From positions 1-45,761 of the forward strand of contig CAZCUN010000022.1 of NCBI GenBank assembly GCA_964502215.1: DNA of 45,761 nucleotides. The letters run 5' to 3'. Positions 26,980 to 36,791 of this stretch are shown here, piece by piece (the stretch's first letter is position 1; each line of letters starts with the position of its first letter). The DNA comes from JAALLB01 sp964502215. Its GTDB lineage: Bacteria > Pseudomonadota > Alphaproteobacteria > Rhizobiales > Rhizobiaceae. The position numbers were made by a program, and so were the translations under genes. The notes under the pieces are model-generated. The model was not told the DNA's origin, did no database searches, and saw only the letters and a list, made by a program, of their open reading frames with translations.

Positions 26980-28977
26980 ATGACAAAAAACCATATTTTG
27001 TTGGGCATTGATACAGGCGGCACTTACACAGATGCCGTTCTTTTCAATGATGAAGATGGTGTAATTGCGAAAGCAAAGTCGCTCACGACAAAACATGATT
27101 TAGCAATTGGTATTTCAGGTGCCGTTGATGCTGTTTTTTCTCAGTACAAGGGTGACACTTCTAAAATTGCACTGACATCTATTTCCACAACTCTTGCAAC
27201 CAATGCACTTGTAGAGGGTAAAGGTGGCAGCATTGCCTTGGTGATGATCGGCTTTGATGAAAAAGATATGGAAAAATCTGGCCTCAAAGATGCACTTGCG
27301 GGTGATCCTGTGATCTTTATTCCTGGCGGTCATGACGTTAGCGGCAATGAACGTAAACTAGATATGTCTGCTCTTGATGAGTTTGTAGCTAAACATCAAG
27401 ATAACATTTCAGGCTTTGCCGTTGCTGGATATTTTGCCGTTCGCAATCCATCCCATGAATTGCAAGTTCGTGAATATTTGTCTGATGAAACAGGCATGGC
27501 AATTACCTGTAGTCACGAACTTTCTTCTAAATTAGGTGGGCCAAAACGCGCTTTAACAACAGTGCTTAATGCAAGGCTTATCCCTGTTATTCAGGATTTG
27601 ATATTGGCGTGCCGTTCTCATCTTGAAACAGTTGGCATAAAATCGCCGCTCATGGTTGTGCGTGGCGATGGTGCTTTGGTTGATGCAGACTTTGCACTAA
27701 AGCGTCCTATTGAAACCATCCTTTCGGGCCCTGCTGCAAGTCTGGTCGGTGCTAAGTTTTTGCTAGGAACTAAAGACGCAATTATTTCTGATATTGGCGG
27801 GACAACAACAGACGTTGCAATCTTAGAAAAAGGTTGGCCAAGGATTGAACCAGATGGGGCAAGTGTTGGTGGATTTACCACCATGGTGGAAGCCGTTGCT
27901 ATGCATACCTTTGGGCTTGGTGGAGATTCGGTGGTGGAAGTCGATGATACAACCCCAACAAAAGTTAAGCTTGGGCCAAGACGCCAAACACCAGTAAGTC
28001 TTTTAGCGATTGAACATGAAGACATTGTAATGACGGCTTTGAAACGGCAGGCACAGATGGATTATCCAAATCATCTTTGCGCAAGATTTGCTTACCGTAT
28101 TGCTGGTGCGCAAAAGCGTGCTGGCGGCTTAAAAGCAACTGAGCTTAAGCTTTTTGAAAAATTAAGCGACACGCCACAACCGCTTGATGAAATTCTAAAA
28201 GGTGCCTCTGAAGGTGGGACACTTACAAAACTTGTTTCAAGAGGTTTGGTGCAAGTTTCAGGCTTTACGCCTTCAGACGCAATGCATGTTTTAAAATTAC
28301 AAAATAATTGGAATGCAGAGGCTGCCAAATTTGCAGCTGAAATTCTCTGCCGCGTCAGAGACCGTTTTGCACAACCCATTGCAAGCTCAGCACAACACCT
28401 TTGCGAAAATATAAAGCAACAACTCACAAGCCAAAGTAGCGATGTGATCCTACAAACCTGTATGGCAGAAGACGGCATTACACTTGGGGCAGGGGCTATA
28501 GAATTAATAAACCGCTCACTTGATAAGCAAAGCGGCTTCGTTAATTTTTCACTCGGCCTTGATAGACCGCTTGTTGGTTTGGGAGCATCGGCAGGTGTTT
28601 ATTACCCAGCAATTGGTGAGCGCTTATCAAGCGAATGTCTGGTGCCTGAACATGCAGATGTCGCCAATGCAATCGGTGCTGTGGCTGGTGAGGTAAGAGT
28701 ATACAAGACAGTAACAATTACGAGCTCAGATGGCGGGAGTTCATTCCAATTTATGTTAGGTGACAAGCTTGAACATATGACTAATGAAGAAATGGTTATT
28801 GAAAAAGTAAAACAGAGCCTTGAGATAGAGCTTGCGCAAATGGCAAATGAAGCAGGCGCTCAATCACCTACTTATGAAAGCACTGTAACTGTGCATGCGC
28901 CAACCATAGACGGCTCAAGGCATTTTGTTGAAGCAGTCGTTTTCATGAGCGCAACTGGCCGTCCAAAATTTGATTAA
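26980..28977 (+). CDS. Hydantoinase/oxoprolinase family protein (HyuA-like)
   Basis: Belongs to the ASKHA-fold ATP-dependent hydrolases such as N-methylhydantoinase subunit A and 5-oxoprolinase. The N-terminal GIDTGGTYTDAVLF is the phosphate-1 ATP motif, TSISTTLATNALVEGKGG follows as in the family, and ISDIGGTTTDVAIL is the phosphate-2 motif (about residues 268-281). A GLGGDSVVEV patch is typical as well. At 665 residues it matches the A subunit alone. The B subunit usually encoded next to it is absent here, so it may act alone or with a distant partner. The substrate is unknown. Confidence 0.85.
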   Translation: MTKNHILLGIDTGGTYTDAVLFNDEDGVIAKAKSLTTKHDLAIGISGAVDAVFSQYKGDTSKIALTSISTTLATNALVEGKGGSIALVMIGFDEKDMEKSGLKDALAGDPVIFIPGGHDVSGNERKLDMSALDEFVAKHQDNISGFAVAGYFAVRNPSHELQVREYLSDETGMAITCSHELSSKLGGPKRALTTVLNARLIPVIQDLILACRSHLETVGIKSPLMVVRGDGALVDADFALKRPIETILSGPAASLVGAKFLLGTKDAIISDIGGTTTDVAILEKGWPRIEPDGASVGGFTTMVEAVAMHTFGLGGDSVVEVDDTTPTKVKLGPRRQTPVSLLAIEHEDIVMTALKRQAQMDYPNHLCARFAYRIAGAQKRAGGLKATELKLFEKLSDTPQPLDEILKGASEGGTLTKLVSRGLVQVSGFTPSDAMHVLKLQNNWNAEAAKFAAEILCRVRDRFAQPIASSAQHLCENIKQQLTSQSSDVILQTCMAEDGITLGAGAIELINRSLDKQSGFVNFSLGLDRPLVGLGASAGVYYPAIGERLSSECLVPEHADVANAIGAVAGEVRVYKTVTITSSDGGSSFQFMLGDKLEHMTNEEMVIEKVKQSLEIELAQMANEAGAQSPTYESTVTVHAPTIDGSRHFVEAVVFMSATGRPKFD

Positions 28978-28998
28978 TTAACATGGGCAATGATTAGT

Positions 28999-30348
28999 TC
29001 ATGAATGTCTGTTTCCTATAACAGACATATTTGAAAACTTGGCTGTACCATCCTTAATTAGATCACCAGTAACCGCTTTTTGCCAACGATATCCAACGAC
29101 ACCATATTTTGCTCTGTCTATAATATTATTAGCAATCGAGACTTCACCAGTCCCCTCAACTACACTTACATAAAAGCCAGTTTTGGTATCGCGAATAATA
29201 TTGTTGCTAGCCGAAACATTTCGAAGATATTCACCCCATCCAAGCAACATACCAAAGCGAGAAGTACGCTCAATTACATTCCCTGTAATTGCTATATCAG
29301 CCTCAGCTAAAATGCCTGTACCAAAGATATGCGTATCATCTGCATAAGGCACATTTTCATGAATGTTGCGAATAAGATTGTTGGAGCAAACGGTCAATCG
29401 CCCCCCTTGGTCAAGATTAGCAATGGAAATTCCACGCGCACCACCATCAACAATATTACCTGATATCAAGGCACCTTGAAAAGAAAATTCTGAGTAGATA
29501 GAAGTCTCACCAGCTCGCAGACAAGTGTTATTTGTAATCTGGATATTGCTACATGAGTTTGAGCGAATGGTTGAGTAAGCACAATCAGAAATATGATTGT
29601 TTGAAATCATAACACCATCAGCCTGCCAAGTATTAATGCCATTACCATACTGACCAGTGCCGCCACTAACTGCAGAAATAAACTTAACGCGGTTATTCGT
29701 TATAACGGTGTTATCTTCGCCTCGGTCACGACGATAAACTAAAATACCTGCATTAGCGCATTCAAATACTACGTTGTCAGAAATTGCCAAACCTGTGTTA
29801 GATTGACCAACAATACCCGCAGTTCCAACCGCAGCATCCACGTTGTTTTTAGAAACCCTACCTGCTGATCTTGTAATTTCCATGCCAGATTTTGAAGCAT
29901 TACTAATGGTGCAATTCTCAATCAAAACTTGCTTTGTATTTACAACACCAAGGTTGGCATTTGCATAGTCTTTAACGGGCAAAAGTCCGCCATCCAAAGT
30001 AATGCCATTTAACTCAATATGGTTTGCATTCTCAGCATAAACAAAATGATCACCACCTGCGTACTCTAAATGAGATGCGCCATTGATACCATGTAATCTT
30101 ACATTTTTAGGTAAAGTCAGATTGGAGACTTTATAACGACCAGGCTCAATGAAAACGGCTTGATTATTACGCGATGCCTTGTCAAGAATAGCTTTGAGAG
30201 TTTTACCCTGATCACGAGAAGACCCTGCACGAAGACCTTCAGAATTTGCATTTATTCCACCAAAGATCTTCTGTGCTAAAGCCTGCGAAGTTGATAAAGC
30301 AATGCCTGTTGTCCCAATACCTAATAGAAAATGTCTGCGTGTAATCAT
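28999..30348 (-). CDS. Tat-exported beta-helix repeat protein (TIGR03808-like)
   Basis: The N-terminus MITRRHFLLGIG is a twin-arginine signal with the RR at residues 4-5 and a hydrophobic stretch to about residue 28. The rest is a repetitive right-handed parallel beta-helix with many turns of the form xIxxNxI, for example VLIENCTISNASKSG, VITNNRVKF and ITGNVIERTS. Such folds often bind or cleave polysaccharide, but no catalytic residues are evident. TGAGG precedes ATG 30348; an in-frame start 35 codons upstream is unlikely. Length and the Tat signal match the uncharacterised TIGR03808 proteins of Rhizobiales. It is divergent from the HerA-like gene. Confidence 0.82.
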   Translation of the reverse strand: MITRRHFLLGIGTTGIALSTSQALAQKIFGGINANSEGLRAGSSRDQGKTLKAILDKASRNNQAVFIEPGRYKVSNLTLPKNVRLHGINGASHLEYAGGDHFVYAENANHIELNGITLDGGLLPVKDYANANLGVVNTKQVLIENCTISNASKSGMEITRSAGRVSKNNVDAAVGTAGIVGQSNTGLAISDNVVFECANAGILVYRRDRGEDNTVITNNRVKFISAVSGGTGQYGNGINTWQADGVMISNNHISDCAYSTIRSNSCSNIQITNNTCLRAGETSIYSEFSFQGALISGNIVDGGARGISIANLDQGGRLTVCSNNLIRNIHENVPYADDTHIFGTGILAEADIAITGNVIERTSRFGMLLGWGEYLRNVSASNNIIRDTKTGFYVSVVEGTGEVSIANNIIDRAKYGVVGYRWQKAVTGDLIKDGTAKFSNMSVIGNRHS

Positions 30349-30485
30349 GCTAACCTCACATTTTTTTAAGAAATATGCAGGAAACATGCCATTTTCTTGA
30401 AATGAGCCTTTGCGATTGTCTTCATTAGTAAATATGTATGGAGTCGAATGCACTAGACTTGCATAAGCGCATTAGGGAGCAGATT

Positions 30486-32072
30486 ATGATTAAAGACGGT
30501 GAACTTTATATTGGCACGAGCCGAAACCCAGACGATAGTATCAACAAGGGTGAATACCTTAATCTTAAACTTGCAAACCGCCACGGACTTATAACAGGTG
30601 CAACAGGTACGGGTAAAACAGTATCGTTGCAAATTCTCACTGAGGGTTTTTCAAATGTAGGCGTGCCTGTTTTTTGCGCAGACGTAAAAGGTGATTTATC
30701 AGGCCTTGCAGCCAAAGGTGAGGCGAAAGACTTCTTACAAAAACGTGCTGATGATATCGGTCTTGATGATTATCAGTTCCAAGAGTTCCCTGTTATTTTC
30801 TGGGATTTGTTCGGCAAACAAGGCCATCAGGTTCGCACAACAATGTCTGAGATGGGGCCGCTTCTTTTAGCTCGCCTTCTTGATCTTAATGAAACTCAAG
30901 AAGGGGTTTTAAACATCGCTTTCAAGCTTGCTGATGATGAAGGCATGTTGCTCTTGGATATGAAAGATCTTCGTGCATTACTTCTTTCGATGGGTGAACG
31001 AGCTTCAGAACTGACAACTGCATATGGCTATGTTTCAAAGCCATCGATTGGAGCAATTCAACGTCAATTACTTGTTCTTGAACAACAAGGTGGAGAGGGT
31101 TTCTTTGCAGAACCAGCTTTGCAAATTTCAGACTTGATGCGTACAACAAGAGATGGTCGCGGTGCAATCAGTATTCTTGCAGCCGATGAGTTGATGCGCT
31201 CACCGCGTTTATATTCTACCTTCTTACTTTGGTTGTTATCAGAGCTTTTTGAAGAACTCCCAGAAGTAGGTGATATGGACAAACCAAAGCTTGTATTCTT
31301 TTTCGATGAAGCGCATTTGATGTTTGATGAAGCACCAAAAATTCTGGTTGAAAAAGTTGAACAGATGGTAAAACTCATTAGATCAAAAGGCGTTGGTGTT
31401 TACTTTGTTACACAAAACCCAGTGGATATTCCTGATGGAGTTCTTTCGCAATTGGGTAACCGTGTTCAACACGCGCTTCGCGCATTCACACCTAAAGAAC
31501 AAAAAGCTGTTCGTGTCGCTGCGGATACTTTTCGTCCAAACCCTGCTTTTAAAGCTAAAGATGTGATTACCGAACTTGGCGTTGGTGAAGCACTTGTCTC
31601 TACCCTAATGAAGAAAGGCGTGCCATCTATAGTGGAGCGAACATTGGTTCGTCCCCCTGCGTCACGCCTAGGCCCTCTTACAAAAAAAGAACGTGAAGAG
31701 GTTATTAAGATGAGCCCTGTTGCGGGTCAATATGATAAAACGGTTGACCGTGAATCTGCTTACGAAATGCTCAAGAAATCTGCGGCAAAGGCTGCAAAAG
31801 CTGAAGAAGCACAGCAGGAGCGTGAAGACGAAGAGCGTGAAGAAAAAGGCAGAGCAAAAAGCCGTTCAGGTTTCCAATTGCCAGATTTTGACCGTGATGA
31901 TAGACCCACAAAACGGTCACGATCTAAAACTAAATCACGTAGAAAGCGTGGCAGAAGCGGTCGTCAAAGTGTAACAGAGGCGGCAGTAAAAACTGTAACT
32001 CGTACGATTGCAAGTACACTTGGACGCGCATTGGTTAGAGGTATTTTAGGAAGTTTGAAAAAAGGCTTCTAA
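30486..32072 (+). CDS. HerA-like ATPase (DUF853 family)
   Basis: A cytoplasmic P-loop ATPase of the FtsK/HerA superfamily. Walker A GATGTGKT lies at residues 38-45, Walker B is LVFFFDEAHLMF, and YFVTQNP is the sensor region. The family (E. coli YjgR relatives) is widespread but its task is unknown. The C-terminal ~110 residues form a charged helix and a very basic Arg/Lys/Ser tail (around RSRSKTKSRRKRGRSGR), suggesting nucleic-acid or membrane contact. GGGAG stands 7 bases before ATG 30486, which I choose over the ATG at 30438. Length 528 is typical. Confidence 0.88.
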   Translation: MIKDGELYIGTSRNPDDSINKGEYLNLKLANRHGLITGATGTGKTVSLQILTEGFSNVGVPVFCADVKGDLSGLAAKGEAKDFLQKRADDIGLDDYQFQEFPVIFWDLFGKQGHQVRTTMSEMGPLLLARLLDLNETQEGVLNIAFKLADDEGMLLLDMKDLRALLLSMGERASELTTAYGYVSKPSIGAIQRQLLVLEQQGGEGFFAEPALQISDLMRTTRDGRGAISILAADELMRSPRLYSTFLLWLLSELFEELPEVGDMDKPKLVFFFDEAHLMFDEAPKILVEKVEQMVKLIRSKGVGVYFVTQNPVDIPDGVLSQLGNRVQHALRAFTPKEQKAVRVAADTFRPNPAFKAKDVITELGVGEALVSTLMKKGVPSIVERTLVRPPASRLGPLTKKEREEVIKMSPVAGQYDKTVDRESAYEMLKKSAAKAAKAEEAQQEREDEEREEKGRAKSRSGFQLPDFDRDDRPTKRSRSKTKSRRKRGRSGRQSVTEAAVKTVTRTIASTLGRALVRGILGSLKKGF

Positions 32073-32161
32073 ATTCAATCAAAAGAAAAATTAGCTTTTC
32101 ATAAAAAAGAGATTGCAAAAGTTACTGTTAGCTGACAAAGCGGTTTTAGACAGAGAATTTT

Positions 32162-33478
32162 GTGATCTCTCATTTATGGATGCAGCCAATGCTTCGTCAA
32201 ATTTTTCCAGTAACGGCACTTTTCGTCAGCACATTCTTTTTGTTGGCTGGCGGTGGTATGCAATCTGTTTTGCTGCCTGTACGCGGTCAACTTGAAGGCT
32301 TTAGTGCATCTCAAATTGGCTTGATTGGCACAGGTTGGGCGGCAGGGTTTACGATTGGTTGTATCATCGTTCCGCATCTTGTGCGACGTGTTGGTCATGT
32401 AAGAACCTTCAGTGCACTAGCATCAATCCTTGCAACTGTTGTTCTTTTAAATGGCCTTGTTATTGAGGCTTACAGTTGGATATTACTCCGCGCTTTAGCA
32501 GGCTTTTGTTTTTCTGGCTCTTATATGATTATCGAAAGCTGGCTAAATGAGCGCGTCTCGGATGAAAGTCGTGGAGCGATGTTCTCTGTTTATATGATCG
32601 TTTCGCAAGGCGCATTCATGTGCGGCCAATATATGTTGGTAATTGCTAACCCGTCCAAAGAAACATTATTTATGTTAGGCGCAATTTTATACAGCATTGC
32701 AGTGATACCGACAGCGCTTTCTAGGGCGCAATCGCCTGCACCTTTGACGCAAGTGAAAATTGATTTGAAGGGCATGTATAAAAACTCACCAGCCGCTTTT
32801 ATTGGCTCTTTGATTGCAGGCATTTTAGCAGGCTCTTTCCAAAGTTTTGCGCCAGTCTTTGGTGTTGAGCAAGGTATGTCCAGCACTAACATTGCAAACA
32901 TGATGGTGCTCGTAATGTTGGGTGCGTTGGTCTTTCAATACCCACTTGGTAAGCTATCAGATATGATTGACCGTCGGTATGTTATGGTTGGGCTGAGTTT
33001 ATTAGGTACAATTGTAGGTTTTATGATCTCTGGTTATTCTGTTGATGGCGCTGACCCTCAATTTATGTTTTTTGCCTTGATGGTTTTGCTAGGTGGTTTT
33101 GTTTATCCGCTTTATGGGTTGGTAAATGCGCACGCAAATGACCATGCTGACCCAGAGGATTTTGTAAAAATATCATCCAGTCTTCTTATTTTATATGGCA
33201 TTGGAAATATGATCGGACCATTAGTGACAGGTCCGGCGATGGAGGTTCTTGGAACGAGTGCTTTATTCCAGATTATAGGCGCTTCGCATCTGCTACTTGC
33301 AACTCACATGACCTATCGTATCACAAGACGTGAAGCGCCAGACGATGATCAGGTTATGGATTATCAAGTAACGCCAGTTGCAGGCATGGCACCAACTGCA
33401 GAAAGTTATGCACTAGATCCCCGCTCTGATGCGGAGACCTATATGGCAGAGGATGAAACGCCTGAAGCGGCTGAATAA
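32162..33478 (+). CDS. MFS transporter
   Basis: A 12-segment inner-membrane transporter of the major facilitator superfamily. The first cytoplasmic loop contains GRLGWAAG-like features (GLIGTGWAAGFTIG), and the second half repeats with LGKLSDMIDRR, the MFS loop motif between segments 8 and 9. It resembles the YcaD/sugar-efflux branch. The substrate cannot be told. The C-terminal 55 residues are acidic and soluble. The frame opens at GTG 32162; ATG 32180 and 32189 are also possible, and no start has a clear ribosome site. Its stop codon directly abuts that of the convergent TRAP-protein gene. Confidence 0.85.
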   Translation: MISHLWMQPMLRQIFPVTALFVSTFFLLAGGGMQSVLLPVRGQLEGFSASQIGLIGTGWAAGFTIGCIIVPHLVRRVGHVRTFSALASILATVVLLNGLVIEAYSWILLRALAGFCFSGSYMIIESWLNERVSDESRGAMFSVYMIVSQGAFMCGQYMLVIANPSKETLFMLGAILYSIAVIPTALSRAQSPAPLTQVKIDLKGMYKNSPAAFIGSLIAGILAGSFQSFAPVFGVEQGMSSTNIANMMVLVMLGALVFQYPLGKLSDMIDRRYVMVGLSLLGTIVGFMISGYSVDGADPQFMFFALMVLLGGFVYPLYGLVNAHANDHADPEDFVKISSSLLILYGIGNMIGPLVTGPAMEVLGTSALFQIIGASHLLLATHMTYRITRREAPDDDQVMDYQVTPVAGMAPTAESYALDPRSDAETYMAEDETPEAAE

Positions 33479-34561
33479 TTATCCACGTGCTGATAAGAAA
33501 GCTTTAATAGAAACCTTAGACCAAGGATCAAGATGTTTAGCTGCATTTTGATAGCTTGCAACAATCTCAGCTGTTAAGGCATCTTTTGCTGAAAGTTCTT
33601 CCATAACTTCGACCGTTGCTGTTTTTGCAGCTTTGATAATTTCATCAGGGTATTCTTTAATTTCCACCCCTTGGTTCGAGACAAGGTCTTTAAGGCTGGC
33701 AGCATTATTCCATTCAGATTCACCTAGTGAGAAAATGTTTTCTGCCGCACAAGCAGTTGCAATAATTTCTTGTAAATCCTTTGGCAATGCATCCATAGCA
33801 GATTTTGAAACAAGCGCTTCGCCCGTACCATTAGGTTCATGAAAGCCAGGCGAATAATAATATTTAGCAGCCTTATGAAATCCCATGGCTGAATCACTAA
33901 AAGGCCCAAGAAACTCTGTTGCATCAATTACACCTGTTTTAAGACTGGTGAAAATTTCTGATGGCGGAAGCCCAACAGGAAGTGCGCCAAGTTTGGTAAG
34001 AACAGCGCCACCAAAACCTGGCATTCTGATTTTCAAGCCTTTAAGATCAGCAAGGTTATTGAGTGGCTTTTTATACCAGCCCCCCATTTGATAACCTGTA
34101 TTACCAGCCATAAATGGTTTGATGCCAGCAGGATCATAAAGCTTGTTCCAAAGCGCTTGTCCTCCTCCATGGTTTACCCAAGTAATATGTTCGATCGGTG
34201 TAAGCCCAAACGGGGCAGCAGTGAAAATTGGAGCAGCAGCAAACTTGCCGCCCCAGAATAAAGGTGCGGTATGAGCCATCTGCGAAACACCATTTGCAAC
34301 CGCATCAAACGTACCAAGGCCTGGAACAATTTCACCTGCTGCATGAAGCTTTATATTTAAACGCCCATCTGAAAGCGATGTAATTCGATCCGCTAATCTT
34401 TGTGCAGTAACCCCAGGGCCTGGAAGGTTTTTAGGCCACGAAGTTACCATGCGCCATTCAATTTTAGATTGCGCAAGTGAAGGGGTTGCAAGCGCAGGAA
34501 GTGTCGCAGAACCTGCGACTAAGCCTAAAGCTGAGCGGCGATTGATATTCTTATTATTCAA
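33479..34561 (-). CDS. TRAP transporter solute-binding protein, Tat-exported
   Basis: A periplasmic binding protein of the DctP/TakP family for tripartite ATP-independent transporters. The N-terminus has a twin-arginine motif (NRRSALGL) and a hydrophobic stretch ending ATPSLAQ. The mature start WRMVTSWPKNLPGPG and the later LKGLKIRMPGFGG, GVIDATEFLGPF and YYSPGFHEPN are typical of TakP-like proteins, which often bind 2-oxo acids. GGAG, lying inside the end of thiD, precedes TTG 34561, which I take as the start one base after the thiD stop. Matching permease genes (DctQ, DctM) are not nearby. Its place in a TPP-controlled operon suggests a thiamine-related ligand, but this is unproven. Confidence 0.88.
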   Translation of the reverse strand: MNNKNINRRSALGLVAGSATLPALATPSLAQSKIEWRMVTSWPKNLPGPGVTAQRLADRITSLSDGRLNIKLHAAGEIVPGLGTFDAVANGVSQMAHTAPLFWGGKFAAAPIFTAAPFGLTPIEHITWVNHGGGQALWNKLYDPAGIKPFMAGNTGYQMGGWYKKPLNNLADLKGLKIRMPGFGGAVLTKLGALPVGLPPSEIFTSLKTGVIDATEFLGPFSDSAMGFHKAAKYYYSPGFHEPNGTGEALVSKSAMDALPKDLQEIIATACAAENIFSLGESEWNNAASLKDLVSNQGVEIKEYPDEIIKAAKTATVEVMEELSAKDALTAEIVASYQNAAKHLDPWSKVSIKAFLSARG

Positions 34562-34562
34562 G

Positions 34563-35372
34563 TTACTTACTCCAGAGATTGTGGAAGTGATGAACTGGCC
34601 CAGATCCTGAACCAACATTAAGTGAGTTAGAATATGCAATTGCACCCGTCAGCCATGTTTTGGCTTTGTGAACGGCTTCGTTTAAAGTCATTCCATGTGC
34701 AAGATTAGATGTAATTGCAGACGATAATGAGCAGCCAGTCCCGTGTGTATTTTTAGTTTCAATACGTACCTCTGATATCCAAATTTCTTCTGATGGGGTT
34801 TTTAATAAATCAGAACATTGATCATCTTGGCTATGCCCACCTTTAATCAACACAGCCTTGGCGCCTTCGTCTATAAGTTGTTGCGCTTGCTGGGTCATTG
34901 CATCATTTGTTCTAGCCAGTGATGTATTTGTCAATTTAGCTGCTTCATGCAGATTAGGTGTAAGTAAATCAGCCATTGGCATAAGCGTAGATTTAACAGC
35001 TTCAACCGCTTCCTCCGCCAGCAAGAGATCTCCTGATGTAGCAACCATAACAGGGTCAAAAACAATGTTCTTTGCTTGATGCTTTTTCAAACTATTCGCA
35101 ACAGCTTCAATCACTGGTATTTGTGAAAGCATCCCGATTTTTACTGCTGCGATATCAAGGTCAGAAAAAACCGCATCTAATTGTGCTGTAATAAATGCTG
35201 GTGGCACGTCATGGACTGCTGTTACCCCCACCGTATTTTGAGCCGTGAGAGCAGTGATAACACTTGCACCATAAGTTTGGTTTGCCGAAAATGATTTCAA
35301 ATCAGCCTGAATGCCAGCACCGCCGCCAGAGTCTGAACCTGCTATTGTCAAAGTGTTTGGTATAGATGTCAT
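34563..35372 (-). CDS. thiD: Hydroxymethylpyrimidine (phosphate) kinase
   Basis: Phosphorylates the thiamine pyrimidine moiety twice to HMP-PP. A ribokinase-fold protein with the N-terminal TIAGSDSGGGAGIQADLK, the family signature, then GASVITALTAQNT and the C-terminal anion hole KNTHGTGCSLSSAI with the catalytic aspartate/glycine region. Length 269 is normal. It overlaps thiE by 4 bases (ATGA) and is followed after one base by the TRAP binding protein. It acts together with ThiM and ThiE to rebuild thiamine phosphate from salvaged parts. Confidence 0.96.
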   Translation of the reverse strand: MTSIPNTLTIAGSDSGGGAGIQADLKSFSANQTYGASVITALTAQNTVGVTAVHDVPPAFITAQLDAVFSDLDIAAVKIGMLSQIPVIEAVANSLKKHQAKNIVFDPVMVATSGDLLLAEEAVEAVKSTLMPMADLLTPNLHEAAKLTNTSLARTNDAMTQQAQQLIDEGAKAVLIKGGHSQDDQCSDLLKTPSEEIWISEVRIETKNTHGTGCSLSSAITSNLAHGMTLNEAVHKAKTWLTGAIAYSNSLNVGSGSGPVHHFHNLWSK

Positions 35373-36016
35373 CGTCTTACCTTTTGAATAAGTGCTTTTA
35401 AATCGTGCGTTGCCTTTGTGACGTCATCAGCCATGAAAAGCGCTGAAATCATTGCAACGCCATCGCAACCTGCTTCAAACAATGAGTTGATATTAGTTTT
35501 ATCAATACCTGCAATCGCACCGACAGGTAAATCAGGTTGGCGGTTTTTAAGAATATTGGCTATCTCCATCCAACCATGAAGCCCCACAGAAGTTGGGTTA
35601 TCTTTGGATTGTGTTTCAAAAACCCCGCCCACAAAAGCGTAATCTAAATATTTTATAGGTGCGTTTTGTGCTTGCTCAGATGTCTTGATTGAAAGCCCTA
35701 TAATGGCTTCTTTACCAAGCAAGGCTCTGGCATCTTCTGCCTTCATATCTTCTTGTCCTAAATGAACACCGTCAGCTTTCGCGGCAAGTGCAATGTCTAC
35801 ACGATCATTAACAATGAAAGGTATCTTGGTTGGAGTGAGCGCTTCTTTTATAGCCTTTGCTGTTTCAACCATCTGGCGGATGTCATTTTGCTTATCGCGA
35901 TATTGGATAAGCGTTGCACCATTTTCGGCAGCCAGCTTTGCAAGCTCAGGCAAAGGCCTTCCTTTGCTGCGATTAGGGTCAACGATGCCATATAGCGTCA
36001 CATCAACTTGATTCAT
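35369..36016 (-). CDS. thiE: Thiamine phosphate synthase
   Basis: Joins HMP-PP to hydroxyethylthiazole phosphate to form thiamine monophosphate. A TIM-barrel enzyme of 215 residues with the conserved TLIQYRDKQ for pyrophosphate binding, PFIVNDRVDIALAAKADGVHLGQED with the aspartate and histidine, and GAIAGI and GVAMISALF near the end. It overlaps thiM and thiD by 4 bases on each side, so the three are translated as a coupled unit under the TPP riboswitch. Confidence 0.96.
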   Translation of the reverse strand: MNQVDVTLYGIVDPNRSKGRPLPELAKLAAENGATLIQYRDKQNDIRQMVETAKAIKEALTPTKIPFIVNDRVDIALAAKADGVHLGQEDMKAEDARALLGKEAIIGLSIKTSEQAQNAPIKYLDYAFVGGVFETQSKDNPTSVGLHGWMEIANILKNRQPDLPVGAIAGIDKTNINSLFEAGCDGVAMISALFMADDVTKATHDLKALIQKVRR

Positions 36017-36750
36017 GAAAGCCTCGCACTTTGTCTAAGTTCATCAAGTGAAATACTGTTAAGTGTATCTATGAATATGGGTGAAAAGCTTCCAGGTCCA
36101 TTGGCTTTTGAAGCTGCAATTTCACCCGCAATTCCAAACCATAAAAGACTAGCCAGACTGGCGCTTGCGGGATTTTTGGTTTTCGAGGCAAGGGCTGTAA
36201 TAAGCGCGCCTAATGCACATCCTGTAGCAATAACCTGCGCCATAATTGGATGCCCGTTTTCAATACATAATTCAGTTTGGCCATGCATAATTTTATCCTT
36301 TTCACCAGTCATAACAATGCAAGAAGAGCTGGAGCTATCTAGTCCAAGAATTTTAATTTCATGTTCATTACCGCGAATAATTTGAGTTTTATCCATGATT
36401 GTTTTTGCAAACTTTGCTCGCAGTGGCGATACATGAGTCATCACTGGGTCAAGCGTAATCGGAATATTTTTATCTTGTGCAACGTCGATACTCTTATGGA
36501 TTGCTTCAATGCGGGTTTTATCAAGCGTTCCAAGGTTAATATGAAGCGCATCAGCACGCGATGTAAAAGCCTCAACCTCATCAGGATTGACTGTCATCGA
36601 TGGTTTTGTGTTACAGGCAAGCAGTATGTTAGCTGTGAAGTTTTGTGCGACTGTATTTGTGATTGAATGAATGCGCACACCTTGCGAACGCAAAGCGGCA
36701 ATAGCATCGATAGCCTCATCCAGCACAAGTTTTTTTGCGTCTTCTTGCAA
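36013..36750 (-). CDS. thiM: Hydroxyethylthiazole kinase
   Basis: Phosphorylates the thiazole alcohol salvaged from thiamine breakdown. It has the ribokinase-like ThiM features: HSITNTVAQNFTANILLA near the N-terminus, LHINLGTLD, ITLDPVMTHVSPLRA, IIRGNEHEI and the C-terminal VIATGCALGALITA loop with the catalytic cysteine/glycine region. Minus-strand GGAG (36757-36760) lies 6 bases before TTG 36750, so I place the start there; the frame is open to 36762. The gene is first in the operon and directly follows the TPP riboswitch. It marks a salvage pathway; the de novo genes (thiC, thiG) are not in this window. Confidence 0.94.
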   Translation of the reverse strand: MQEDAKKLVLDEAIDAIAALRSQGVRIHSITNTVAQNFTANILLACNTKPSMTVNPDEVEAFTSRADALHINLGTLDKTRIEAIHKSIDVAQDKNIPITLDPVMTHVSPLRAKFAKTIMDKTQIIRGNEHEIKILGLDSSSSSCIVMTGEKDKIMHGQTELCIENGHPIMAQVIATGCALGALITALASKTKNPASASLASLLWFGIAGEIAASKANGPGSFSPIFIDTLNSISLDELRQSARLS

Positions 36751-36791
36751 AGCACACTCCAATTAAAATTGTGGGGGATTTTATAATCAAT

